A DNA stretch of 64,000 nucleotides from QVMG01 sp032073245 (GCA_032073245.1 DAMANX010000004.1:155335-219334), one strand, 5' to 3'. Counted from the first letter of the stretch, positions 44,796-55,446 are shown. Made by a program: numbers and translations. The notes: a model not told the origin generated them from the sequence alone.

Positions 44796-45530
44796 TTACA
44801 ATCCCTTTTGTAAGACAGGCCTAATCACTTCTTTCCAGATATCATATCCTTTCTGATTAAGGTGCAGACGGTCTTCGATAAAAATATCCTCCCGTAGATT
44901 ACCTTTTTCATCATACATTCCAGCTGTAATATCTATATATTCGAATCCTTTTGCATTACGAACATAATCTTCCATTAATGCATTAAAAACCAGCTGATCT
45001 TTCAGTTGATCAGCTTTTGCAAAAGAAGGCTTCATCGAAATATAACAGATAACTGCTTCCGGATAATCGCGGCGAAGCATTTGGAAAAAAAGACGATACA
45101 AATCATAGCATTCACCTATGGTAATTCTTTCGTTTCCTCCCAGATCATTCTCTACATAAACAGCAATTTTCTTCGGATGATAACCACGGGCAATCGTATT
45201 ATAGTTATATATCTGATCGCGAATAGTTGAACCTCCATAAGAACGACGAATAATCTTTAATGGAGCTAAATCATTGTAGATATTATTCCATAGGTTTATG
45301 GATGAACTTCCTAGCATAAGGACATCACATGAAAAATCCGTTAGTTTTCTGTTTTCTTCCTGATATTTATCAATATCATGCTGATAACGTTTTATCCATG
45401 ATGTTTTATCCGAGTGATAGATAGGAATATACCCTTCAATCCGGGTTGAATCTCCCGGATTTTGAGCTACCGATTGAAACCCACCAGCTATCAGAAATAA
45501 AACAAATACTATAATTTGCAATCTCTTCAT
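44796..45530 (-). CDS. SGNH/GDSL-family hydrolase, exported
   Basis: A periplasmic SGNH hydrolase, probably a carbohydrate esterase or deacetylase. It has a signal peptide, then the nucleophile block VLMLGSSSINLW (replacing GDSL), RRSYGGSTIRD (block II Gly), YVENDLGGNE (block III Asn) and EDRLHLNQKGYDIW (Asp/His of block V). The length of 244 residues is typical. It lies 22 bp from the GH5 gene and 12 bp from the GH30 gene, so deacylation of the same glycan is likely. Confidence 0.9.
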   Translation of the reverse strand: MKRLQIIVFVLFLIAGGFQSVAQNPGDSTRIEGYIPIYHSDKTSWIKRYQHDIDKYQEENRKLTDFSCDVLMLGSSSINLWNNIYNDLAPLKIIRRSYGGSTIRDQIYNYNTIARGYHPKKIAVYVENDLGGNERITIGECYDLYRLFFQMLRRDYPEAVICYISMKPSFAKADQLKDQLVFNALMEDYVRNAKGFEYIDITAGMYDEKGNLREDIFIEDRLHLNQKGYDIWKEVIRPVLQKGL

Positions 45531-45542
45531 CAGTTTTATCTT

Positions 45543-47030
45543 TTACCAAACATAAGTTCCAACCGCACCTGGGTTCAAACGTATATTTACATATTGGCTA
45601 CGGAATTGAATGCGGAATGAGGTTACATTCCAGGTATTATTCGCTACTACAAGGACATATTTACCTTCCGGAGTGCGAAATGCAACATTAGGAAGAACAC
45701 TATAATTATCAAAAGTAGCGACACGTACTACTTCTCTACGTTCTTCGTCTGTTGTCAAAGCAACCGACATATCACCCGGATTGGTAGAACCAATACGAAC
45801 AGAACCCGGACGTATGAACTTAGAAGCATGGGCAATAACATAATAAGCCAGATTTTTTGTCACATTATCATTATCGATAGTAACAGCACCCTGGCACATG
45901 GAACAACCACCATCATCCGTATGTGGATCATTTAAAGGATCAGCAGCAAAGTTCCACAATATGACATTACGGCTCCAATGGCGTGTCACATCTATAATCA
46001 TTCGTTTCACCTGTGCTGCAATATCTATACGGGGGCTACCCGGACGTTCCACGATCATTTGCTCTGTAAAATAAAGATGTTTATCAGGATAAGCTGTATG
46101 TACAACTGACATAGCACTCATATCGCCACCATAATGGTGAAAACCGGAACCATCTACGTATTTAGCAGCATCAGGATCACTCAGGATTGTTAAAGGATAA
46201 TCAGGCCGGTCCAGATTATGATCGAATAAAACAATCTTTGTTTTTAAGCCTGCTTTTTCCAATTGAGGGTCTAAATGCTCTTTGATAAAGACAGCCTGTT
46301 CCTGCGCCGACATACGCATACTTGGAGTATTGTTTGCGTTCAGAGGTTCATTTTGAATCGTTATTGCATCAATCACAATACCCTCCGCTTTCATAGCTTG
46401 TATATACTTAATAAAATAACGTGCATATACATCATAATACTCTGTTTTAAGAGAGCCTGACTTCACTTTATCAATTGTCTTCATCCATGTTGGTGGTGAC
46501 CAAGGAGAAGCCAATATCTTAATAGTAGGGTCGATTGAAAGAATTTCTTTCATAACAGGAACTACGTCTTTTTTATCCTGCACCAAATCAAATTTGGATA
46601 AAGAAAGATCGGTTTCGCCTGGTTTAAGATCATTATAGGAGAATACATAACTATTCAAATCCGATGCCCCGATAGTTAAACGGACATAACTTACTCCAGC
46701 ATTGTTTCCGTCTTTTGAAAACAGGTCTTTCAAAAGAGCAGTACGTGCAGGTTGGGTCATTAACATCATCAATTCGGCACTCCCTCCGGTTAATGCAAAC
46801 CCAAAACCGTCTACATCCTGCATCTGTAGCGATTCATCGATCACAATTGTTCCTCCTCCTCTACGGTTTTGTTGTGTGGAGAATGGTATTTTTTCCGGTT
46901 GCTTTTCAAATAACATGGAACGATCCGGCTCCGTTACCCAAGCCTCTACTTCAAAATTTGTAGATTGTTGTGAAAAAACGGTTCCAACAGAACCGGCTAA
47001 AAGGCATAACATTAGTAGTTCCTTTTTCAT
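45543..47030 (-). CDS. Glycoside hydrolase family 30 enzyme
   Basis: A secreted retaining beta-glycosidase of GH30 (glucosylceramidase/beta-1,6-glucanase fold: TIM barrel plus C-terminal beta domain). The barrel begins DGFGFALTGGSAELM. The acid/base is Glu228 in TIQNEPLN and the nucleophile Glu323 in YFTEQM. The C-terminal beta-sandwich spans about 410-495. In Bacteroides, SusC/SusD-linked GH30 enzymes include beta-1,6-glucanases; that substrate is plausible here but unproven. It follows susD, separated by a small hairpin. Confidence 0.92.
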   Translation of the reverse strand: MKKELLMLCLLAGSVGTVFSQQSTNFEVEAWVTEPDRSMLFEKQPEKIPFSTQQNRRGGGTIVIDESLQMQDVDGFGFALTGGSAELMMLMTQPARTALLKDLFSKDGNNAGVSYVRLTIGASDLNSYVFSYNDLKPGETDLSLSKFDLVQDKKDVVPVMKEILSIDPTIKILASPWSPPTWMKTIDKVKSGSLKTEYYDVYARYFIKYIQAMKAEGIVIDAITIQNEPLNANNTPSMRMSAQEQAVFIKEHLDPQLEKAGLKTKIVLFDHNLDRPDYPLTILSDPDAAKYVDGSGFHHYGGDMSAMSVVHTAYPDKHLYFTEQMIVERPGSPRIDIAAQVKRMIIDVTRHWSRNVILWNFAADPLNDPHTDDGGCSMCQGAVTIDNDNVTKNLAYYVIAHASKFIRPGSVRIGSTNPGDMSVALTTDEERREVVRVATFDNYSVLPNVAFRTPEGKYVLVVANNTWNVTSFRIQFRSQYVNIRLNPGAVGTYVW

Positions 47031-47091
47031 AAATTCGTGTGTTTATATGGTTTTTACTGAGAATAAAACGTCTTTGGCAAAAATATAAGTT

Positions 47092-47125
47092 TTCACCACA
47101 GAAGTTGAAAATCTTCTGTGGTGAA
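47092..47125 (-). terminator. Hairpin between susD and GH30
   Basis: A perfect 13-bp stem (TTCACCACAGAAG / CTTCTGTGGTGAA) with an 8-nt loop lies 15 bp after the SusD stop. The minus-strand sequence after it is AACTTATATTTTTG. It may partially terminate or protect the susCD transcript, and TATTTTTG (47085-47078) could be the -7 box of a separate GH30 promoter. Confidence 0.55.
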
Positions 47126-47139
47126 TTACTTAATAAATA

Positions 47140-48675
47140 TTAATACCCCGGATTCTGTACAACCTTACCTTTTGTATTGTCGATGGTTGATTGAGGAATC
47201 GGCATATATTTATGGAATGGTTTCCATCCAAGAGCAGTCAGGTATTTATCACCCAAATCAAGACGCATCAAATCCCAATAACGGAATCCTTCCAAAGCAA
47301 ATTCCAGATTACGTTCTTCGATAATTACTTCTTTCCAATTTGCTTTTGTAATAACACGTTGTACAAAGTTATCTTTGAACGCACGTTTACGGATCTGATC
47401 CAAATAGTTCTGTGCTTTAGAAATATCATGTTTACTACCGCGTGCTATAGCTTCTGCTGCAATCATCAAAGCTTCTGCATAACGGAACTGACGATGGTTC
47501 ATTTCGTAATTCAGCTCACGTACACCTGTATCAGAAGAATAACCTTTTTTGGGATGATATTTCCAACCACCATAACCGGAATACATATACCAACCGGAGG
47601 CATCAGCTACTCTGAATCCTGGAATTTCCACCTTTAATTTCTCATAATCAACCAAAGTTCCTTCGTAGCGGGTATCGTTTACTTTATCGAATTGTTCTGC
47701 CAACCATACGGTAGGATTACATGATCCCCAACCTTCTTCCAAAACAACACCATCATCCGTACTGCGGGGGTCATATAAACCACGGGCTCCTTGCTGGCGA
47801 ACTGTTGAATGGCCTTCGCCTCCCATCTGATTACCCCAATCGCCCCAAGCAACCTTACTGGTATTGACAATTTCCCAGATCATTTCTTTGGAGAATTCTG
47901 CTTCACGTAACCATAGTCCCCTGAAATCGGGATACAGTTCATAACGTCCGGATTCAATCATAGCAATCATATCGTCCGCAATCTCATCCATACGTGATTC
48001 ATCATTTGCTTGAAGTACCGCACGTGCTTTCACCATATAAGCAGCATCTCTCGTTACCCGACCTTTCTGATCATCAGGAACTTCTATCGGCAAATATTCA
48101 ACAGCCTTTGCAACATCTGCTAAAATGAATTGATAAGTTTCTGCATCAGTAGCACGTTCTTGTTCGTAGTATTCACTTGGCGTAAGCGAATGATCCATTA
48201 CTACTACACCTCCGTACATGGTATAGAGATGGGTATAGAATAGTGCACGCATAAAATATGCTTCCCCCCTTATCTGGCGGGCTACTGCTTCGCTTGTGCT
48301 ATTGGGTTCATCCAGTTTTTCCAGAATCTTGTTTGAACGGTAGATACCTTCGTAACATCCGGACCACCATCCGCCATTGGCTGACGGGTCGATATTATAG
48401 ATTTCCAAACGTTGAAGGTCACCAAAGTCAGAAGGACCACCACCACCAGCATGTGCTTCATCCGATAGAGGAAGCGTGTATTGCATCGATTGCACAATAC
48501 GATCCTGACATTTATGATAGACAGAGGTTATCGCCATCAAAAAATCGGCATCTGTTTTATAAAATTCATCCTCATTCACCTGGGAGGCCGGAGTCGTTTC
48601 AAGAAACGAATCACAGGATGAAAACAACAAACATGCTACTGCAAATAAGCTGATATATTTCTTTATTGTATTCAT
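47140..48675 (-). CDS. SusD/RagB-family surface glycan-binding lipoprotein
   Basis: The SusD component of the polysaccharide utilisation locus. It has lipobox LFSSC (Cys21) and the mature start DSFLETTPASQVNEDEFYKT, typical of SusD-like_3/RagB proteins. TPR helices and the C-terminal FRYWDLMRLDLGDKY and PIPQSTIDNTKG blocks are present. The length is 511 residues. It starts 13 bp after the susC stop and would bind the same glycan imported by that transporter. Confidence 0.96.
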   Translation of the reverse strand: MNTIKKYISLFAVACLLFSSCDSFLETTPASQVNEDEFYKTDADFLMAITSVYHKCQDRIVQSMQYTLPLSDEAHAGGGGPSDFGDLQRLEIYNIDPSANGGWWSGCYEGIYRSNKILEKLDEPNSTSEAVARQIRGEAYFMRALFYTHLYTMYGGVVVMDHSLTPSEYYEQERATDAETYQFILADVAKAVEYLPIEVPDDQKGRVTRDAAYMVKARAVLQANDESRMDEIADDMIAMIESGRYELYPDFRGLWLREAEFSKEMIWEIVNTSKVAWGDWGNQMGGEGHSTVRQQGARGLYDPRSTDDGVVLEEGWGSCNPTVWLAEQFDKVNDTRYEGTLVDYEKLKVEIPGFRVADASGWYMYSGYGGWKYHPKKGYSSDTGVRELNYEMNHRQFRYAEALMIAAEAIARGSKHDISKAQNYLDQIRKRAFKDNFVQRVITKANWKEVIIEERNLEFALEGFRYWDLMRLDLGDKYLTALGWKPFHKYMPIPQSTIDNTKGKVVQNPGY

Positions 48676-48688
48676 ATCTGATTAATTA

Positions 48689-51600
48689 TTAAAATGCAAC
48701 ATTTACACCAAAAGTCACTGTTCTTGGCTGTGGATAGTTTCCTTTGTCAATACCGCCATTATTTCCAACTTCAGGGTCAAAACCTTTATATTTGGTAAAT
48801 GTCAAAGCGTTTTCAACAGCAGCATACACTCTTAAATTAGAAAGAGTAAGTGTATTAAGTATATGACGTGGAAGCGTGTATCCTATCTGGATATTTTTCA
48901 AACGTACAAAAGATCCATCGCTTAAGAAGAATGAGTTGATACGGCTGTTATTATTCGTATCTTGAATAGTTACCCGAGGGAAATTACCGTTCGGGTTATT
49001 CTGTGGATGAAAACGATCCAGATATTTTTCCTGGAAATTAACGAGAGATACTTCATGACGACGTGTTCCATCATAAATATCATTACCTGCTTGTCCCTGG
49101 AAGAACATGTTGAAATCAAAACCATTCCAGTCGGCACCAACAGTTAATCCATATACCCAATCCGGGTTAGACTGTCCGATAAAAGTACGATCATTATCAT
49201 TGATTACACCATCGTCGTTCATATTACGAAAACGAATATCACCAGGTTTGGCATTTGGTTGTAATACAGCGCCTGCCGAATTCACATGTGCCTGAACATC
49301 TGCTTCTGAACGGAAAAGACCATCAGCAATGAGTCCATAGAAATAGCTGAAAGGGTAACCATTTTGAGTACGGGTTACTGTCTGGTTATTCCAACCCTGC
49401 CCACTGATTGTACGGTCTTCACCAATATCCGTTACCTCATTCTTAATTTTGGAAACATTTCCACTGGCATTCATATTCACTCTTCCTATCTTCCATTTGT
49501 AACCTAATTCCAGTTCAAAACCATGGTTATTCATTGTTCCTACATTTCCTTGAGGAGCAGAGTTACCTACATAGTTAGGAATAGGAAGAGTCATCAACAT
49601 ATCTTTTGTTTTCTTGTCGAAATAATCAAAAGTTATAGTAAATGCACTATTAAACAAACGAAGATCAACACCCAGGTCAATTTGTTCAGAAGTTTCCCAT
49701 GTCAATTCCGGATTTGCAAGACGACGTGGACGCATTCCTGAAGTCACATTCTTACCTGTTCCAAAAGTTGCAGCTTCGCCACTTGAATACATAGTAGTCG
49801 TATAATTGAAAGCACCAATATTTTCATTACCATTCTGCCCCCAGCTGAAACGTAGCTTTGCAAAGTTCAGCCAGTTGGAAGTCGATTCCATAAAATTTTC
49901 ACGAGTAAACACCCAGCCCACGGAAGCAGAAGGGAAAATGGCATAGCGCTTATTCGGAGCAAAGTTGGAAGAACCATCGCGACGGATTGTAGCCTCGACT
50001 ATATATTTTTCATCATAATTATATCCTATGCGACCAAAAACAGAAGCCAATGCATGGTTTTCCATACTGGCATTCACACGTTCACCTGCCCGATCACCAG
50101 TTGCCGAATCAATATATGCTTTATCATCATTTTCTGCTATCAAGTCATAATCAGTACCATTCATCCATTCCCATTGGTTTTTCATGGCAGAAGTACCAAC
50201 AATAGCAGATACGTTATGTATATTGGCGAAAGTTTGACTATATGACAATACATTTTCCCATTGCCATCTGAAGGCATCTCTTTTCTGCTGATAGATTTCC
50301 GAATTCTTTTTATTTTTATATGAACTCAAGTAATATACGGGATCCCAGTTTCTTTCCTGTTCGTATCCGTAACGTCCACCTAATGATGTTTTAAATGACA
50401 ACCCAGGCAATAGGTCAATATTCAGATTGAAATTTCCCTGGAAACTTTGTTTCTTATGGTTTTGGTGACGTACTTCCATTGCACCTAGCGGGTTGGTTAC
50501 CTCATTCAAGTTATTAATCACTGAATAAACCCGTCCGTTTTTATCTTTTACATAATTCGGATAAATTACATCATAATCTGCAATAGTAGCAGGATCATCT
50601 ACATAAGGTGCAATATTGGGGGGAGCCATAATCGCTGAACCGATCACACCACCAAATTCATTATTCTGGTCGATTCCACGTTGTGTACTTGTTTCAAAAG
50701 CTATATTAGCTCCCAGTGTCACCTTATTCAGGAAATTACGACTGTTCGTTTCATATACTTTCATGTTAGTATTGGCACGGAAATTATAACGGTCATAGTC
50801 AGACTTACCTTTAGCAATAAGACCTTCCTGATTCAAGATACCCAGCGACAGATAATAACTGATATCATCTGTTCCCCCGCTTACACTTAACTGGTGATTA
50901 AGCATAGGTGCATTCTTGTTAAGAACCAAATCCTGCCAGTCTGTGTTAGCTGCGCTTTGAGAAGGATTACTGAAAGGTCCGGTCTGACCTGCATTCCCGT
51001 ATGCTTCATTGATAAGCATCTGGTAATCATACGCATCCAGCACGTCCATTTTTTTAATAATATTCTGAATACCATACGTAAAATCATACGAAACACGTAC
51101 CTTACCTTTTTGTCCTTCCTTGGTAGTAATCAGAATTACACCATTGGCAGCGCGCGCACCGTAGATCGCAGCGGAAGCAGCATCTTTCAATACCTCGACA
51201 GAAGATATATCCGAAGGATTCAATGTATTGATCACATTTGTTTCTGCCGGGAAACCATCAACAAGATACAAGGGTGTATTATTGTTGATCGTACCGATAC
51301 CACGCACGCGGAATACAGCTTCCGAACCAGGTTGTCCTGAGTTCGAGGTGATCTGTACCCCCGATACCTTACCTTGTAGGGCATAACGCATATCCGTGGG
51401 ATTATTTTTCATCAAGTCTTTCGAATCTACCCGGCTAACAGCGGCAGTTACTACACTCTTCTTTTGTACTCCATAACCTACTACGACTACTTCCTCCAAT
51501 GCCTGTGCATCTTCCGCTAAAGTAATATTCAATGTAGTACGTCCATTTAATGGTACTTCCTGTGGCAAAAATCCTACATAAGAGACTTGAATTACTTCAT

Positions 51601-51892
51601 TAGGTGAAGCTTCCAAAGAAAATTTACCATCAATATCGGTGATAACTCCTCTTGTTGTACCTTTAATAACTACATTCGCTCCGATAATTGCTTCGCCGGA
51701 TGCATCGGTTATTGTACCTGTGACCCGTGATTGTTGTTGCGAAATGTCAGTAATGGCGTTGTTTGTGGTTCCGGAGTCATTAGGATTGGCGAAGACTCCC
51801 AAAGTGCATATCACAAGTGATATAGCAGTGATTTCAATAATACGAATTAGACGTTGGTGAAGAAAATACTTCTTAGATAAAGAATTTCTCAT
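48689..51892 (-). CDS. SusC/RagA-family TonB-dependent transporter
   Basis: The outer-membrane importer of the polysaccharide utilisation locus. It has a signal peptide (ITAISLVICTLGVFAN), a CarboxypepD_reg-like domain (GTITDASGEAIIGANV), a TonB-interacting region and plug (EEVVVVGYGVQKK, then GSEAVFRVRGIGTI), and a beta-barrel ending FGVNVAF. There is no STN domain, consistent with control by a different regulator class than the FecR locus at the left edge. The ATG at 51892 is chosen because residues before it in the longer frame lack signal-peptide character. The length is 1067 residues. Confidence 0.95.
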   Translation of the reverse strand: MRNSLSKKYFLHQRLIRIIEITAISLVICTLGVFANPNDSGTTNNAITDISQQQSRVTGTITDASGEAIIGANVVIKGTTRGVITDIDGKFSLEASPNEVIQVSYVGFLPQEVPLNGRTTLNITLAEDAQALEEVVVVGYGVQKKSVVTAAVSRVDSKDLMKNNPTDMRYALQGKVSGVQITSNSGQPGSEAVFRVRGIGTINNNTPLYLVDGFPAETNVINTLNPSDISSVEVLKDAASAAIYGARAANGVILITTKEGQKGKVRVSYDFTYGIQNIIKKMDVLDAYDYQMLINEAYGNAGQTGPFSNPSQSAANTDWQDLVLNKNAPMLNHQLSVSGGTDDISYYLSLGILNQEGLIAKGKSDYDRYNFRANTNMKVYETNSRNFLNKVTLGANIAFETSTQRGIDQNNEFGGVIGSAIMAPPNIAPYVDDPATIADYDVIYPNYVKDKNGRVYSVINNLNEVTNPLGAMEVRHQNHKKQSFQGNFNLNIDLLPGLSFKTSLGGRYGYEQERNWDPVYYLSSYKNKKNSEIYQQKRDAFRWQWENVLSYSQTFANIHNVSAIVGTSAMKNQWEWMNGTDYDLIAENDDKAYIDSATGDRAGERVNASMENHALASVFGRIGYNYDEKYIVEATIRRDGSSNFAPNKRYAIFPSASVGWVFTRENFMESTSNWLNFAKLRFSWGQNGNENIGAFNYTTTMYSSGEAATFGTGKNVTSGMRPRRLANPELTWETSEQIDLGVDLRLFNSAFTITFDYFDKKTKDMLMTLPIPNYVGNSAPQGNVGTMNNHGFELELGYKWKIGRVNMNASGNVSKIKNEVTDIGEDRTISGQGWNNQTVTRTQNGYPFSYFYGLIADGLFRSEADVQAHVNSAGAVLQPNAKPGDIRFRNMNDDGVINDNDRTFIGQSNPDWVYGLTVGADWNGFDFNMFFQGQAGNDIYDGTRRHEVSLVNFQEKYLDRFHPQNNPNGNFPRVTIQDTNNNSRINSFFLSDGSFVRLKNIQIGYTLPRHILNTLTLSNLRVYAAVENALTFTKYKGFDPEVGNNGGIDKGNYPQPRTVTFGVNVAF

Positions 51893-52623
51893 ACTTTGTA
51901 ACTTGTTTTTGTTAATACTTAACTGAATTATCATAGGGTATATACACCCTGATAGAACGAAGTGTTAATACACACACTAATACATTCAATGGTGATTTCT
52001 CATAGGCTTTTCAACTTTTAAGTTTTAAATATTATTTACTCATCAAATAAATAAACTTATTATTAGATTTTTACATATAATCATCTAAAGTGCATCCGCT
52101 ACAAGTTGGAGGTGTGACTCTACACAACCTCCTTCCTTGAAGCTTTATGGCTTGGTCATCAGAATTGAAAGTTTGTTCCTTATTTCCATTCATTTCAGGA
52201 AAAATGGAACGGGGATATTCAAAAGTGGTTTATATATTTATTTTTGATTTCATACGGAACAGGACTTATGTTTCCGGCTTATTTGACTTTTTAATATATA
52301 CTGATTTTCCGTTATATCTCGCATGTATATATATAAAAGAAAACAGAGATAAGATAATAACAAATGTTCTGTTCATCATACGACTAGATTTAATTAACTT
52401 AGGTTTCACATACTCACAAATCAAAAGTAAGCGTGATTAGTATATAAAATAATTGAGGGGTTGATTTGGTGGATGAAACAAATAAACCAAAAACATTAAA
52501 CAACTATTAATCAAATAATTAATCACAATTCAATATTTCAAAAAAGTGGAAGAATATTAAGTAACTTTCGACTGTTTATATATATATTTTACTATCAAAC
52601 ACAAAACAATCTCTAATATTTTC
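51893..52623. other. 730-bp regulatory gap between the PUL regulator and susC
   Basis: No convincing gene is present; a 97-codon plus-strand frame at 52147-52440 is AT-rich and featureless. A hairpin with a GGAGGT-GTG / CAC-A-ACCTCC stem lies at 52108-52132 in the susC leader side, and a small TTCCATT/AATGGAA stem lies near 52185-52210. I see no clean TAnnTTTG -7 box for susC, which fits activator-dependent expression. Confidence 0.55.
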
Positions 52624-54270
52624 CTAGCGAATGATTTTTACATAGCTTTCAAAATCATCTCTGGATACTTTTGCTTTATTTTTTACTTTAGCACGGTAAT
52701 TATATATGGTATTTACTGAATAACGGAGAAATTCAGCAATTTGAGAACTATCATCTATACCTAATCGTATAAGGGCAAAAATACGTAATTCGGTATTCAA
52801 TAATTCGCCTTTTTTAAGAGTGATCTTTTCTTCATCTATTAATAGGGCATTAAATTTATTTACAAAATCTGGGAAAAGCTGAAGAAACGCCGTATCAAAA
52901 TTTTTATATAATTCTTGAAGCTCATCATCCAGGGCATCCTCTGAACGGGTAATCTGCGCTAACTGTTCGATTTGACCAGCTTTAATTTTCTTATTAACCA
53001 TCCGTCGATAAGTATCCAGTTTGTCTATATAGGTTGAACATAGCTTAATAAACCGGCCGATGTATTCTTCTTTAATTTTATTGGATTCGGAGAGATCACT
53101 ATTGCTAACCTGCAAATTTGTATTTGCTTGTTGTAATTCCATATTTAAATTCTGTAGCTTTCCGTTTACATCCTGCAAGTTGTTGCGTGCAACAGAAAGT
53201 TTTTTCATGTGATATTGAATATTAAACAAGGCAATAAAAAGTAATACAAACAAAAAACTTATAAGGATAAGGTAATAAAGAAGCTTTTGATTCTGTTGCT
53301 CTATTTTAATCTGGTATGTTTGATCAATAAGTGAGAAAATCCCTGCCGTCTGTAAACTCCTTAAACGTGCATTATAGAATTGTGTATCACGCCAGGAAAA
53401 ACGGATATATGAATATGATCGATCGATATCACCTTCTTTAAATAGAATTTCTGCTAACATCCATAAAGAAGCATGATCCTTGATTGCAGCCTGAATATCG
53501 GAAAGTGCAGATATAGCCAGATAATATTTTCTCATCTCCGGATTTCCTTCCCTTGAATAGATAAGTGATCTATGGTAGGTAGCCAATGCATGTTCCGGGG
53601 TTCCCTTCTTAATTCTGGACAGACGTAGGTCATTTATTTCATGTGCTTTTGCAAATTGTCGGGTATCAAGGAAATATGTTTCTCTAACAATCAGGTTTAG
53701 TTCATCATCTTCTTTCAAAACAGAAAGAACTGAATCCCTGTAAGCTAAAGATATATCACGATATTCTTCTGCGACTCGTTTATCCTGGGTATAAAAGCTT
53801 ATTTCTCCATAAACATCATGATACGTGTTATAATAATTCTTCAATAAATATTCAGGTAATTTCTTTCTATCAATAGATGTAAGTAAATCTACCGATTCTT
53901 TATACATTCCCGTACGTGCCAGCAAAGAAGCTTGTAATAAACGACTTTCATAAAGCCGGTCTACATCTTTTAAGTGTTCTGCTATTTCAATATTCTTATT
54001 CAGATAAGCTATTGCCGAATCACATTTATATGCTTTATATTCATTATATAATTGCAAATTGACATCATATAAATTGAGGGAATACAAATCTAAAACCTGA
54101 CTTCGGTTATTTAAAACTTCAATTCGGGCTTCTTTTTTCAGAATATAAGTTTCGTTATTTATGAGCGCATCATCTAATTTTATCAAAGCAGAGTCAACAA
54201 TATCGATTTGTGCGTAAGTATTAGATGAAAAGAATATAATCATCAGACATATAAATAAGTGGCATCTCAT
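52624..54270 (-). CDS. DUF6377-type membrane-spanning transcriptional regulator
   Basis: A 548-residue probable one-component regulator. It has a signal peptide, an N-terminal periplasmic TPR-like helical region (about 20-315), one membrane helix (about 327-350) and a cytosolic coiled coil (about 355-400). A C-terminal helix-turn-helix follows (FALIRLGIDDSSQIAEFLRYSVNTIYNYRAKVKNKA). This matches Bacteroidetes DUF6377 regulators. It lies upstream of and in line with the SusC gene, so it is the likely activator of that locus. It ends in TAG. Confidence 0.87.
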   Translation of the reverse strand: MRCHLFICLMIIFFSSNTYAQIDIVDSALIKLDDALINNETYILKKEARIEVLNNRSQVLDLYSLNLYDVNLQLYNEYKAYKCDSAIAYLNKNIEIAEHLKDVDRLYESRLLQASLLARTGMYKESVDLLTSIDRKKLPEYLLKNYYNTYHDVYGEISFYTQDKRVAEEYRDISLAYRDSVLSVLKEDDELNLIVRETYFLDTRQFAKAHEINDLRLSRIKKGTPEHALATYHRSLIYSREGNPEMRKYYLAISALSDIQAAIKDHASLWMLAEILFKEGDIDRSYSYIRFSWRDTQFYNARLRSLQTAGIFSLIDQTYQIKIEQQNQKLLYYLILISFLFVLLFIALFNIQYHMKKLSVARNNLQDVNGKLQNLNMELQQANTNLQVSNSDLSESNKIKEEYIGRFIKLCSTYIDKLDTYRRMVNKKIKAGQIEQLAQITRSEDALDDELQELYKNFDTAFLQLFPDFVNKFNALLIDEEKITLKKGELLNTELRIFALIRLGIDDSSQIAEFLRYSVNTIYNYRAKVKNKAKVSRDDFESYVKIIR

Positions 54271-54443
54271 ATTATAATATTTGTCAGAAATTATACTTAC
54301 AAAGATAGTATAATTATGCTAATAAACGTTATTCTAACAGACAATTCTATTTTCAAATATTCGAAAAATAGTTTCTCGATTTCGGATAATACTCTGTTTT
54401 TATTGTACTACCTTTACAGCCTGAAATCAGAATTTTCATTGCT

Positions 54444-55337
54444 ATGCAAGTACGAATTAATAGATATATTAGTGAAAGCGGATACTGTTCACGCCGGGAA
54501 GCAGATAAATATATTGAACAGGGAGCTGTAACCATTGACGGAAAAACAGCAGAGGTCGGTAGCCAGGTAACCACTGGACAAGTGGTTAAAATATTTGGTG
54601 AAGTGATAACCAATAAAGTTAAATCGGTTATTATTGCTTATAATAAACCTGTAGGTATAGTAAGTACTACTGACCCCGATGAACGTGATAATATAATTGC
54701 AGCCATTGGGCATGAGGAGCGTATTTTTCCGATTGGCCGATTAGACAAGGATTCACAGGGATTGATCTTACTCACTAATGAAGGAGATATTGTTAATAAG
54801 ATCTTACGAGCTAATAATAGCCATGATAAGGAATATTTGGTGACAGTAAATAAAGCTATTACCCCCGATTTTGTTCAACGCATGCAAAATGGAATACCTA
54901 TTTTAGGTGTTGTTACCCGTAAATGCGAAATCGTACCTAAAGGACAAAACTCATTCACTATTGTTTTGCGACAAGGGCTCAACAGGCAAATTCGCCGTAT
55001 GTGTGAATATTTAGGATATAAGGTAACAAAATTACAGCGCATACGCATTATGCATATTCATTTAGGAGATTTGAAAATAGGACAATACCGCAACCTTACC
55101 CCTCATGAATCCGAATTGCTCTATAAAAAAATTGCTTCCTCTGTAAAAACGAAAGAAGCCTCAAAAGGGAAAAAGAAGCCGACGGCTCCTTCACCTTCTG
55201 CTAAACCACAGGCAACAAAGAATACGGCAAGAAATATAAAATCTAAAAGCACCTCAAGCGGACGGCCAACCTCTGGTAACATAAAGACTGCTAAACCAAC
55301 CAGAAACACATCGTTCAGGCCCAGGGGAAAACGGTAA
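54444..55337 (+). CDS. rluF: 23S rRNA pseudouridine synthase RluF-like
   Basis: A cytosolic pseudouridine synthase of the RluF/RluB group, which modifies 23S rRNA around U2604. An N-terminal S4 RNA-binding domain (about 1-50) is followed by the catalytic domain with RLDKDSQGL (catalytic Asp101) and GLNRQIRRMCEYLGY. Residues from about 235 to the end form a Lys/Ser/Thr/Pro-rich basic tail absent from E. coli RluF. It is divergent from the DUF6377 regulator. Confidence 0.93.
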   Translation: MQVRINRYISESGYCSRREADKYIEQGAVTIDGKTAEVGSQVTTGQVVKIFGEVITNKVKSVIIAYNKPVGIVSTTDPDERDNIIAAIGHEERIFPIGRLDKDSQGLILLTNEGDIVNKILRANNSHDKEYLVTVNKAITPDFVQRMQNGIPILGVVTRKCEIVPKGQNSFTIVLRQGLNRQIRRMCEYLGYKVTKLQRIRIMHIHLGDLKIGQYRNLTPHESELLYKKIASSVKTKEASKGKKKPTAPSPSAKPQATKNTARNIKSKSTSSGRPTSGNIKTAKPTRNTSFRPRGKR

Positions 55338-55417
55338 ATGAAAAGAAATAAAAAAGAAGGAACTGTCTCACGACGATCCCTTCCTCAAGTAATTAACCGT
55401 TTATTAAAAATGATTCT

Positions 55418-55446
55418 CCTCATTAATAATGAGGATTGTGTTTTTT
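55418..55446 (+). terminator. Terminator after rluF
   Basis: The perfect stem CCTCATT-AAT-AATGAGG (55418-55434) is followed within 7 nt by a T6 run. Confidence 0.65.

Noticed and set aside
52147..52440. 97-codon plus-strand frame in the gap upstream of susC
   Set aside because: Biased aromatic/Ile composition in AT-rich DNA, no promoter, no family features; probably random.
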